A DNA stretch of 44,026 nt. Origin: Gammaproteobacteria bacterium. Its GTDB lineage: Bacteria > Pseudomonadota > Gammaproteobacteria > SZUA-229. The stretch is taken from positions 1-44,026 of the forward strand of contig JAOUNI010000020.1 of assembly GCA_029881035.1 (NCBI GenBank). Reading direction: 5' to 3'. A program made the position numbers and the translations under genes. The notes beneath the pieces were generated by a model. The model saw only the letters and a list, made by a program, of their open reading frames with translations, searched no databases and was not told the DNA's origin. Of the stretch, positions 34,455-42,700 are shown in pieces (positions within the stretch are counted from its first letter, which is position 1; every line of letters begins with the position of its first letter).

Positions 34455-34633
34455 GGCCTCAATCTACCTCATTTTGTCCAGATTGTAGAGTGATTTGCCT
34501 GCATCTCCATAATTTATCCATTTTCTTTCCATGCACTGCCAAAGATTGAAATAGCTTGCCTTGATTTAATGACAACCGTAACGAGGTGTTACCACATTTG
34601 TGAATCACCAATATTTTAAATCAGGAGATAACC

Positions 34634-35425
34634 ATGAATAAAAAAATAATTTCAATCGCAATCGCCTCCATTATCGCAGCAACTTCAGGCCAGAGCATGG
34701 CCAGCCAGGATGAACAGGAAACGACAAACAGTAAAAAACAGATTACTGCTATCAGTATTGGTGCAGTCAGTGGTGCACTGATTGCCGGACCAGCAGGCCT
34801 GATTATTGGTGGTCTCGTCGGTGCACTGGCCAGCCATAACGGTACAGAATCTGAATCTAATATTCAAGGGATCGATCACCTGGCAGAAACTGAAATAATG
34901 TTGAATGAAATGCTGGATTCTTCGAAACAACTTGAAGATAACAAGCAAGTAATGACAGCATCAGTCAGTAACATCGTTTCAGTGACCGAATCTGATAACA
35001 CAGAGGTTAACAGCACTTTACAGGAAATTATCATCAATGACCTCAGCCTTGATGTTTATTTCAAAGCAGGCAGTATTATTGTAGAAAAATTTTACTCACC
35101 ACAACTTTCAGTAATTGTAGATTTGCTCAATAAGATTCCAGACCTGGAGTTAAAACTTGATGCTTATTCAGACCGACTGGGTAATGAAGCTGACAACCTC
35201 CAGTTATCTGCTGAACGACTAGCCTCTGTACACGAATACTTTGTTAACCACGGCATTGATCTAAATCGCATCACCAGTTATGCACATGGTGAAAAGAATT
35301 TCGTCTCATTACCGGGTGATCTTGACACGTACATGTTCGATCGTCGCGTCGTAGTTAGCTTTAAAACACCATCACAAGGGCTGCAAAACAACCTTGCAAT
35401 CATGACAGAAAAACCATCTTTTTAA
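34634..35425 (+). CDS. pdsO: PdsO, OmpA-family protein of the dedicated sortase system
   Basis: The 263-aa protein has a signal peptide (about 1-23, ending SMAS), a Gly-rich zipper segment (GAVSGALIAGPAGLIIGGLVG is the kind of membrane-inserting motif seen), a linker, and a C-terminal OmpA-like peptidoglycan-binding domain (about 135-250) with LKLDAYSDRLGNEADNLQLS and SAERL. CAGGAGATAACC precedes the ATG. It is the first gene of the plus-strand part of the locus. Its job in the system is not known; anchoring a sortase or substrate complex to the cell wall is plausible. Confidence 0.9.
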   Translation: MNKKIISIAIASIIAATSGQSMASQDEQETTNSKKQITAISIGAVSGALIAGPAGLIIGGLVGALASHNGTESESNIQGIDHLAETEIMLNEMLDSSKQLEDNKQVMTASVSNIVSVTESDNTEVNSTLQEIIINDLSLDVYFKAGSIIVEKFYSPQLSVIVDLLNKIPDLELKLDAYSDRLGNEADNLQLSAERLASVHEYFVNHGIDLNRITSYAHGEKNFVSLPGDLDTYMFDRRVVVSFKTPSQGLQNNLAIMTEKPSF

Positions 35426-35497
35426 GAATTAACCCGGCTCACTGGTATGTCCAAAACCGGGATTATTTATAAATTATTTATCAGCCAGGTAATTATT

Positions 35498-35773
35498 ATG
35501 AACATGACCCACCAGGAAAAAATAAATCATAAAAAACGCTCAATTCCACCACTTATCATTAACTGGTTACGCCATTTCGGCTGCCGTATCACAGGCATGA
35601 ATGGCACGACGCTAATCTATTTTGATAAACAAAGTAAACGTACTTTGTGTTCAGAAGTTGGTCATACCATTGTTAGAAGGCTGGATGACATGATGGACGC
35701 CTATCTGGTGATGTCCAAGGACAGAATTATTGCCGTCGGCCACCGGTTCTCACATCAGCGAAGTGAAAAATAA
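35498..35773 (+). CDS. Small conserved-looking protein inside the sortase locus, function unknown
   Basis: From the ATG at 35498 the protein has 91 aa, with AGGT about eight bases upstream; a longer frame from 35447 has no ribosome binding site. It is basic and soluble, with no signal peptide or membrane helix. Recognisable pattern: IINWLRHFGCRITG, IYFDKQSKRTL, GHTIVRRLDDMMDAYLV and VGHRFSHQR. I do not know the family. Its position between pdsO and the sortase substrate, 32 bases before the substrate start, suggests that it is co-transcribed. It could be a regulator or an extra system component. Confidence 0.65.
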   Translation: MNMTHQEKINHKKRSIPPLIINWLRHFGCRITGMNGTTLIYFDKQSKRTLCSEVGHTIVRRLDDMMDAYLVMSKDRIIAVGHRFSHQRSEK

Positions 35774-35805
35774 GCCTCAATAAAAAATATCAGGAGATGA
35801 TTGCC

Positions 35806-37902
35806 ATGAGATACAGCAACGATTTTCGCTATTCATATAGCAAACCTAACAGAATAAAAACCATATTCATTCGATTGCTGGTGACGGTGCTTGTCTTCCT
35901 GATGTTTTTTATGCTGGCGACCAATGTCTATGCCGGCGCGGAGACCCCGGCGAGTGCGCCCGACCTGAATGCCGCCACGAGAGGCTCTGCCTGGCTACTG
36001 CCTAGTGACGGCGTCTATATCGAAGCGTTGCAGCTGCAATCCAACGTTAACATTAATATTAGCGGCATGATTGCACGCGCGAAGGTCAATCAGCATTTCA
36101 GAAATACCAGCAGTTTATGGGCAGAAGGCATCTATGTTTTTCCTTTGCCGGAAAATGCCGCGGTTGATCATTTCAAGATCATCATTGACGGGCGAATCAT
36201 TGAAGGCCAAATAGAAGAAAAGGAACAGGCCAGAAAAACCTATGAAACGGCCAAGCGCAATGGCCAGAGAACAGGACTAATTGAGCAACAACGACCCAAT
36301 ATATTTACCACCAAACTCGCCAACATTGCACCGGGCGCTGAAATGGCGGTAGAAATTGAGTATCAACAAACACTGGAATACCGAGACGGCCAGTATTCAC
36401 TGCGTTACCCACTGGTGGTGGGTGAGCGTTATATCACCGCATCGAAACAGGGCATTGCCGATCCGCAGTATGACACGGGCGTTTACACACAGTCGTCAAC
36501 CACATCCAATCAGCTCAACCCGACATCGATCAGTGTCAATCTGGACACCGGCATATCGGTGACAAATATTGTCAGTAGCAGCCACGACGTTAGCATTAGC
36601 CCTCAGCTGGATAATCGCTACACCGTCAGCTTGCAGGATGAACATGTGCCCGCTGACCGTGACTTTTTACTAACCTGGACGCCGGTGCTGGGTAAATTAC
36701 CCAAAGCGACCGTGTTCAATCAAAAACAGAATGGCTACGAATACAGCCTGGTCACGGTCTACCCGCCAAAGAACGAGCTCTATAACCAGCTTGATATACC
36801 CAGAGAGGTCGTCTTTATTTTAGACGTATCGGGTTCCATGTCAGGCACGTCGATTGAGCAGGCGAAGCTAGCTTTAAGTCTGGCGCTGGACAGACTCAAA
36901 CCATCGGATAAATTTAATATTATCTGGTTCAACAACATGGCTAAAAAGATTTTTTTTGATTCGAACTTTGCCAGCAACCAGAACATACAGTATGCGCAGA
37001 AATTTTTAAGCGCTTTAAACGCCGACGGCGGCACAGAAATGATGCCGGCACTTCAACTGGCCTTTAGCACACCTGTTCAACCTGAATTTCTCCGCCAGCT
37101 GGTATTTATTACCGATGGCAATGTCAGCAATGAACGCGATTTGTTTGCCTATATAAAAACGAATTTAGGAGAGAACCGGCTGTTCACGGTCGGCATTGGT
37201 TCTGCACCAAACAGTTTTTTTATGAAAAAAGCGGCGAAGGCGGGGCGGGGCACGTTTACATTTATTAGCAATATCCGGGAAGTGGGCCAGAAAACGGCAG
37301 CGCTGTTCAAAAAACTGGAAACACCGGCTTTGACCGATATACGCCTGGCTGTCATCGGCGATGATATCGAAATTTACCACGACCCAATACCTGACCTTTA
37401 TATCGGTGAGCCGGTCACAGTCTTGTTGCGTGGAAAAAATATTTTCAACTCCATCACCATGAATGGAAACATTGGCACCCAGCCCTGGCAGCATAAAGTA
37501 TCGCTAAATCGAGGTTCTGATAATGATGGTGTCAGACTGGCCTGGGCTCGGGAAAAAATTGGCTCACTCAGCGCCGACTATCATGACGAGAGCAACGGCA
37601 ACCTGAAAGATCATCTAAGACTGCAGATCATCGAAGAATCGATAAAGCATCATTTGCTCAGCCAGTTCACCAGCCTGGTGGCCGTCGATGTTACGCCCGT
37701 TAATCAGAGTGGCGAACTGCATGCTGAGCGAATTAAAAATAACCTGCCATTCGGCTGGACACGGCCAGCTAAAACTAATCAGCCATCAGCATCACAGATC
37801 CATTTTCCTCAAACTGCAGCAGGCTCATATCGGCATGTTATTTTAGCGATGATGTTTATTGGCCTGGCCATCGTCATCCGCCGCCTGAGATTCATCTTGT
37901 GA
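35806..37902 (+). CDS. Sortase-target surface protein with VIT and von Willebrand factor A domains
   Basis: The protein is 698 aa. The ATG at 35797 directly abuts AGGAG, so the ATG at 35806 is preferred. A signal peptide or helix (about 22-45, ending VYAGAE) leads to a VIT domain (about 55-185: AKVNQHFRNTSSLWAEGIYVF, EGQIEEKEQARKTYE). A vWA domain (about 335-510) follows, with intact MIDAS residues in FILDVSGSMSG and FITDGNVSNE. The C-terminus has a sorting-signal layout: FPQTA (667-671), a hydrophobic segment, and a basic tail RRLRFIL. This makes it the single substrate expected for the adjacent class GN sortase. Its function on the surface is unknown. Confidence 0.93.
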   Translation: MRYSNDFRYSYSKPNRIKTIFIRLLVTVLVFLMFFMLATNVYAGAETPASAPDLNAATRGSAWLLPSDGVYIEALQLQSNVNINISGMIARAKVNQHFRNTSSLWAEGIYVFPLPENAAVDHFKIIIDGRIIEGQIEEKEQARKTYETAKRNGQRTGLIEQQRPNIFTTKLANIAPGAEMAVEIEYQQTLEYRDGQYSLRYPLVVGERYITASKQGIADPQYDTGVYTQSSTTSNQLNPTSISVNLDTGISVTNIVSSSHDVSISPQLDNRYTVSLQDEHVPADRDFLLTWTPVLGKLPKATVFNQKQNGYEYSLVTVYPPKNELYNQLDIPREVVFILDVSGSMSGTSIEQAKLALSLALDRLKPSDKFNIIWFNNMAKKIFFDSNFASNQNIQYAQKFLSALNADGGTEMMPALQLAFSTPVQPEFLRQLVFITDGNVSNERDLFAYIKTNLGENRLFTVGIGSAPNSFFMKKAAKAGRGTFTFISNIREVGQKTAALFKKLETPALTDIRLAVIGDDIEIYHDPIPDLYIGEPVTVLLRGKNIFNSITMNGNIGTQPWQHKVSLNRGSDNDGVRLAWAREKIGSLSADYHDESNGNLKDHLRLQIIEESIKHHLLSQFTSLVAVDVTPVNQSGELHAERIKNNLPFGWTRPAKTNQPSASQIHFPQTAAGSYRHVILAMMFIGLAIVIRRLRFIL

Positions 37903-38483
37903 TTAGCCGCCGATCTCTGGCCAATGTCATCATGCTGATGTGCCTGACTATCGGTACCTGGCATCTTGGCAGTGCCTCATGGATTTACAGCAAGGCTTAT
38001 GCGGCGTCATTTTTAATTAACGAAGCCTGGCAGGCAACGCTGACCAATAACGCTATCAACAAGCCCTGGTCGTGGGCGGACACCTGGCCAGTGGCCAAGT
38101 TATCCATTCCCGCCATTGAGTTAGATGAGATCATCCTGTCCGGCGACAGCGGTTCAAGCCTGGCCTTCGGGCCGGGGCTGTCACAGGCCGGCGCCGCGTT
38201 GCATGAGGATGGCACCAAACTCATTAGCGGCCACCGTGACACGCATTTCAGTCAACTGCAGTACATTGCCGTCGATGATGATATTTTTATAAAAACAGCA
38301 AGCGTTGATAAAAAATATAAAGTGATCGATATTAAAATCGTTGATAGCCGTACAGAGAGCATTGACCCGGCCGAAGCCGATTATGATCTTGTCCTGGCCA
38401 CCTGTTACCCTTTTAACTCGGTTTCGGTCGGCGGGCCGCAACGCTTCATTGTAAGAGCGATTGAGCAGCAGGTGAAATACTGA
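37899..38483 (+). CDS. Class GN sortase of the dedicated sortase system
   Basis: The 194-aa enzyme has one N-terminal membrane helix (about 8-28) and a sortase domain. Catalytic residues are His112 in SGHRDTH, Cys169 in LATCYPF and Arg182 in GGPQRF. It starts at a GTG that overlaps the stop of the substrate gene (GTGA), so translation is coupled. Sortases cut at LPXTG-like motifs and join the protein to a wall component. In these Gram-negative systems the acceptor is not known to me. Pairing with one substrate per genome is the rule for class GN. Confidence 0.95.
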   Translation: MISRRSLANVIMLMCLTIGTWHLGSASWIYSKAYAASFLINEAWQATLTNNAINKPWSWADTWPVAKLSIPAIELDEIILSGDSGSSLAFGPGLSQAGAALHEDGTKLISGHRDTHFSQLQYIAVDDDIFIKTASVDKKYKVIDIKIVDSRTESIDPAEADYDLVLATCYPFNSVSVGGPQRFIVRAIEQQVKY

Positions 38484-38492
38484 GCGACTGTT

Positions 38493-41246
38493 TTATCGTT
38501 TACTGATTCGTTTGATGAACTTGTGTAATTCCATTACCACCAGCACTGTTAACGCCATGCCCAATAACTCTAACCAGTGTTGGGGCGAAACAGGCTGGAT
38601 ATGCAACACGTCACTGATCCATGGCATATACATAGCGGCAATATGAATCAGTTGTGCCGCTGCTGTGCCGAAAAAAAGGATTCGATTAGTAAAAGGATTA
38701 TGCAATAGCGCAGAGCGTGTTTCCGATCGACAATTAAATACGTGGATGTTTTCAAATAGCACCATCAACAACAATGTGCTGTTGCGTGCCTGATCTATGT
38801 CATAACCCAGATTTAACAAATACTGGAACAGGAAAAACGCAACAGTGCCCATCACCAGCGCAGAGATCACAACGCGCTCTATCATTATCCGGTTAAATAT
38901 AGGATCACGCGGTGGCCGGGGCGGGCGGTTCAACTCATTACCTTCACCGGGTTCGAAAGCCAGTGCCACATCCTGAATGCCGTTAGTGACCAAATTCAGC
39001 CACAGCAAATGCACCGCGAGCAGCGGTAATGGTAGTCCGGTAACTAACGTCAGCGTAAATAACACCAGTTCTGCCATGCCAGTAGAAATCAACAGAAAAA
39101 TAACTTTGCGCACATTGGCATAAGCGATGCGGCCTTCTTCAATGCCCGCGACGATGGAAGAAAAATTGTCATCGGTAATAATAAGATCGGCGGTTTCCCT
39201 GGCCACATCAGTGCCGCTCTTGCCCATGGCAACACCAACATGGGCAACCTGAAGCGCCGGTGCATCATTAGCACCATCACCACTAACCGCCACAAAATGT
39301 CCATTGCGTTGTAACGATTGAATGATAAATAATTTCTGCTGTGGATCAACGCGAGCAAACACATGCGCTTCCCGGGTTAATTCATCTATCCGGTTATCCT
39401 CAGCAGCATGTTTGAGTTCCGGACCAGTAATAATTTGATCAGCGTACTCGGCAAGATTGAGCTCCCTGGCAATTGCCAGTGCTGTCACAGGGTGATCGCC
39501 GGTAATCATGGCAACTTCGATGCCCGCCTTGCGACACTTTGCAATTGCCGCTTTTGCTTCGGGACGTAATGGATCGATCATGCCAATCAAGCCGATCAGG
39601 GTTAGATCAATCAAGTGTTCTTCAGAAAACACTTCGCCATCCTTCAGTTCAGTTTCACCACTAGCCACTGCAATTACTCGATATCCCTGACTCGCCAGTG
39701 CGCGTGCCTGAGCTTCGATTAACTGACTGTCCAGTTTTGTGTTACCGGTAACTCCCACCATGGCATTACACATTGGTAGCAGTCGCTCTAACGCGCCTTT
39801 AACAAAGGCACACTGTTGACTATTAACCTGATTCAGACTGGCACAGAACATACGTTCTGATTCGAACGAAATAGTTTCTATTTCCGGATAGGCATTGACG
39901 GTTTCTGCCTTGGTAATTCCAGCCTTATGTGCCATCACCAGCAATGCCGTATCAACGGCATCACCATGATGTGCCCAACTGTTATCACGATGACTGAGAA
40001 AACCTTCATTAGCTAACACAGAGACCTGGCACAGACGTTCCAGCAGCATCATTTCGTCAGACGAGGGTGTACCTTGAGGTGTAACAATATTGCCTTCGGG
40101 TTCAATACTTGAACCAGTAACATCCCAGGGTTCCATGTCAGGGAAAGCTATGGTGCGCACGGTAAGCTGATTGACGGTAAGAGTGCCGGTTTTATCGGTG
40201 GCAATGAAAGTACACGAACCCAATGATTCGACAGCAACCAGCTTGCGAACAATAACATTACGTTTTGCCATTCTACGCATACCGATTGCCAGTGCTACAG
40301 TCAGTGCTACGGGCAATCCCTCGGGTATTACAGAAACGGCAAGTGCAACTGCGAGCAGAAAGATTTCGGCCAGCGGCATACCACGTGAAAAGGAAATGGC
40401 TGCCATAATGATTGCTGCCACAGCGACAATAATAGCAACGCGATGGGTAAACTTTTCCATGCGAATCAACAGTGGTGCTTTGGTCGGTGGCTTGTTGAGC
40501 ACGGACTGGGCGATATGTCCGAGTTCGGTATCCAGTGCCGTACCGACAATCACGCCTCGGCCACGGCCACGCTCAACCAACGAACCCGCAAATAACATAT
40601 TGCGCTGGTCAGCCAAAGGCGTATCAACTTCCAGTTGCAATACAGCATTTTTTAAAACAGCAGAAGATTCGCCAGTGAGCAGAGATTCATTCACTTCCAG
40701 ATCGTGGCTGGCGAGCAAACGAATATCGGCAGGAATCTTGTCGCCAGACTCAAGTAAAATGATGTCACCGAGCACCAACTGTTCAGCATCAACCTCATAG
40801 CTATCACCATCGCGCAAAACCTGACTACGTGTACTGACCAGGCTACGAAGCGCAGCCGCGGCGCGTTGCGCAGAATGTTCCTGTATGCCACCGATAATCC
40901 CGTTAATAATCAGAACGGCTGCAATAAACCCCGCATCAGACCACTCCTGAATAGCAACAGATAATAGTGCCGCCACAATCAGCACATAAATAAGCGGACT
41001 AGCAAACTGATGAATAAAAATTATGCCTATCCCGGGCGGCCTGGTTTCAGGAAGACGGTTAGGACCATTCTGTTCGAGACGGGTAGCAGCCTCAGCCTGA
41101 GTCAGACCATGTTTCGATGACTGCTGTACAGCAAGAACTTCATCACACGATGATGCATGCGGTGCTGCCAGCATAAAGTCATTCGTAGGAGACTTAGCAC
41201 CATATGCCTGACTGGGCTTATCAGAAATATTATTGGTATTACTCAT
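38493..41246 (-). CDS. P-type (type II) cation-transporting ATPase
   Basis: The 917-aa inner-membrane pump has an N-terminal cation-ATPase domain (HGLTQAEAATRLEQNGPNRL), TGES (191-194) of the actuator, PEGLP (308-312) in helix 4, phosphorylation site DKTGTLT (351-357), GDGANDAPAL in the hinge and about ten helices. PEGLP suggests Ca2+ or a related divalent or monovalent cation. In helix 6, calcium pumps have NxxTD, whereas here the segment is NLVTNGIQD, with Asn in place of the Asp ligand, so ion selectivity is uncertain. It converges with the sortase gene nine bases away and shows no terminator between. Confidence 0.93.
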   Translation of the reverse strand: MSNTNNISDKPSQAYGAKSPTNDFMLAAPHASSCDEVLAVQQSSKHGLTQAEAATRLEQNGPNRLPETRPPGIGIIFIHQFASPLIYVLIVAALLSVAIQEWSDAGFIAAVLIINGIIGGIQEHSAQRAAAALRSLVSTRSQVLRDGDSYEVDAEQLVLGDIILLESGDKIPADIRLLASHDLEVNESLLTGESSAVLKNAVLQLEVDTPLADQRNMLFAGSLVERGRGRGVIVGTALDTELGHIAQSVLNKPPTKAPLLIRMEKFTHRVAIIVAVAAIIMAAISFSRGMPLAEIFLLAVALAVSVIPEGLPVALTVALAIGMRRMAKRNVIVRKLVAVESLGSCTFIATDKTGTLTVNQLTVRTIAFPDMEPWDVTGSSIEPEGNIVTPQGTPSSDEMMLLERLCQVSVLANEGFLSHRDNSWAHHGDAVDTALLVMAHKAGITKAETVNAYPEIETISFESERMFCASLNQVNSQQCAFVKGALERLLPMCNAMVGVTGNTKLDSQLIEAQARALASQGYRVIAVASGETELKDGEVFSEEHLIDLTLIGLIGMIDPLRPEAKAAIAKCRKAGIEVAMITGDHPVTALAIARELNLAEYADQIITGPELKHAAEDNRIDELTREAHVFARVDPQQKLFIIQSLQRNGHFVAVSGDGANDAPALQVAHVGVAMGKSGTDVARETADLIITDDNFSSIVAGIEEGRIAYANVRKVIFLLISTGMAELVLFTLTLVTGLPLPLLAVHLLWLNLVTNGIQDVALAFEPGEGNELNRPPRPPRDPIFNRIMIERVVISALVMGTVAFFLFQYLLNLGYDIDQARNSTLLLMVLFENIHVFNCRSETRSALLHNPFTNRILFFGTAAAQLIHIAAMYMPWISDVLHIQPVSPQHWLELLGMALTVLVVMELHKFIKRISKR

Positions 41247-41611
41247 ACGTTATACCAGCAGCACTTGATCCTGCTATTTTACTACAATTTAACTGTCAAT
41301 CCGGCACAAGAATTAACTCAAATTAACCGATATAAATTAGAGCTTACTGATGAATAATAAAAATTAATGCCATCTTCCGGCTCGACATCTTAATGCCTTG
41401 GTTTCCACACCTATGAGTAACTAATTACCATATATTTACAGGTGAATATACTTACTCTCATTCATGTAATGTACATGCATCAGTTAGTTAATATATCTAA
41501 CTATAATCAATAAAAATGTTTTAAACACATAGAAGAATATATGTAGTTAGTGAAGCAACTGACTATATGAGGAGATCATTTAATAACTGAAACTGAATTG
41601 ATAGGTTAATA
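41247..41611. promoter_or_regulatory. 365-bp divergent region, P-type ATPase versus polyamine-type sensor gene
   Basis: No gene is seen. On the right side a 15-bp palindrome CATGTA-ATG-TACATG (41463-41477) is followed by an inverted repeat AGTTAG/CTAACT (41482-41502) that touches a perfect -10 box TATAAT (41502-41507). A good -35 is lacking, which would suit an activated promoter. Start of the binding-protein gene is 105 bp downstream. Confidence 0.45.
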
Positions 41612-42685
41612 ATGATAGTACCAAAACAGACATATGCTTTAATCGCCATTTTTTTTATGCTTGTTAATGGTGACACTATCGCTGAGTCAATCGCAAATTT
41701 ACCTGTACTCCATGTTGCTGGATGGGATGTCTATTCCGACCCAGAATATCGTAACAAAACCATCGGTTATAAAAGCTTTGAAAATCAATTCGGTTATTCA
41801 ATCGAATTCACACCATTAAACAACCTCGATGAAATAATTTATTATGCCGAAACTAATAAGGATGTTGATGTATTAATTATTTCTAATGAAGGCATTGAGA
41901 TACTCTACAAGATGAATCTTGCCGAGAAATTAGATCTGGAAAAAATTCCCTATTATCAGGATTTACATCATAGCTTAAGGTACAGCTCATGGAGCCAATT
42001 TGATGGTGGCGTCTACGCTGTGCCATGGGCGTGGGGTCCAACCGGTCTGCTCTATGACAGCAAAATCATAGCTGAACCAGAAAGCTGGAATATATTTTGG
42101 GATCCAAAATATCGGGGTAAAGTGTCACTCTGGAATGATGTATCTATGATCTGGATTACAGCACTAACACTGGGATATAACAATGTCTATAACCTGACAC
42201 AAGACCAACTCAATGAAGTAAAACAAAAACTCCTGCTACTCAATGACCAGGTGCATTCCTACTACAAAGGCGAACAGGAAGAACTAGAACTTCTTATTTC
42301 AGGAAAAGTTTTTATCACCAATAGCTGGTTTGATCCGTCTTCGCGCCTGAATAAGCATAACAGGGAATTTAAAATGGTTATTCCAAAAGAGGGAGCCGTT
42401 GGCATGTTTGACAGTTACATGCTCAGTAGAAACAATAAATTAAATGAAATTTCACATCAATTTATTAATCATCAGATCAGCCCTGAGATTCAGTTACAAT
42501 TAAGCCGGATTACCGGATTATCTCCATCAAACATTGAAACATTGGCATTCATGACCCAGGATGAAATTCAAGCATTACATCTTAATGACCCTAGCTATTT
42601 CAGAAAGATGATTCTATGGAACGTAATGCCAAGAAAAAACCTGTATGAAAATGTAATGAAGGAAGTACGTCAACAGATCAAATAA
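41612..42685 (+). CDS. PotD/NspS-like periplasmic polyamine-type binding protein
   Basis: The 357-aa protein has a signal peptide (about 1-24, ending TIAES) and a bilobal binding-protein fold of the spermidine/putrescine family: LHVAGWDVYSDPEYR, DVLIISNEGIEILYK, the FDGGVYAVPWAWGPTGLLYDS segment typical of PotD-like proteins (split here only for description), and MFDSYMLSRNN. No ABC transporter genes are adjacent. Fifteen bases downstream starts a membrane GGDEF protein. This arrangement and length match NspS of Vibrio, which binds norspermidine or spermidine and signals to MbaA. Polyamine as ligand is therefore the best guess. Confidence 0.85.
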   Translation: MIVPKQTYALIAIFFMLVNGDTIAESIANLPVLHVAGWDVYSDPEYRNKTIGYKSFENQFGYSIEFTPLNNLDEIIYYAETNKDVDVLIISNEGIEILYKMNLAEKLDLEKIPYYQDLHHSLRYSSWSQFDGGVYAVPWAWGPTGLLYDSKIIAEPESWNIFWDPKYRGKVSLWNDVSMIWITALTLGYNNVYNLTQDQLNEVKQKLLLLNDQVHSYYKGEQEELELLISGKVFITNSWFDPSSRLNKHNREFKMVIPKEGAVGMFDSYMLSRNNKLNEISHQFINHQISPEIQLQLSRITGLSPSNIETLAFMTQDEIQALHLNDPSYFRKMILWNVMPRKNLYENVMKEVRQQIK

Positions 42686-42700
42686 AATATTGCTGACATT

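Noticed and set aside
40171-40800. 209-codon plus-strand open frame rich in Ser, Thr, Ile and Arg
   Set aside because: It is antisense to the catalytic core of the P-type ATPase; its composition is what an opposite-strand shadow gives.
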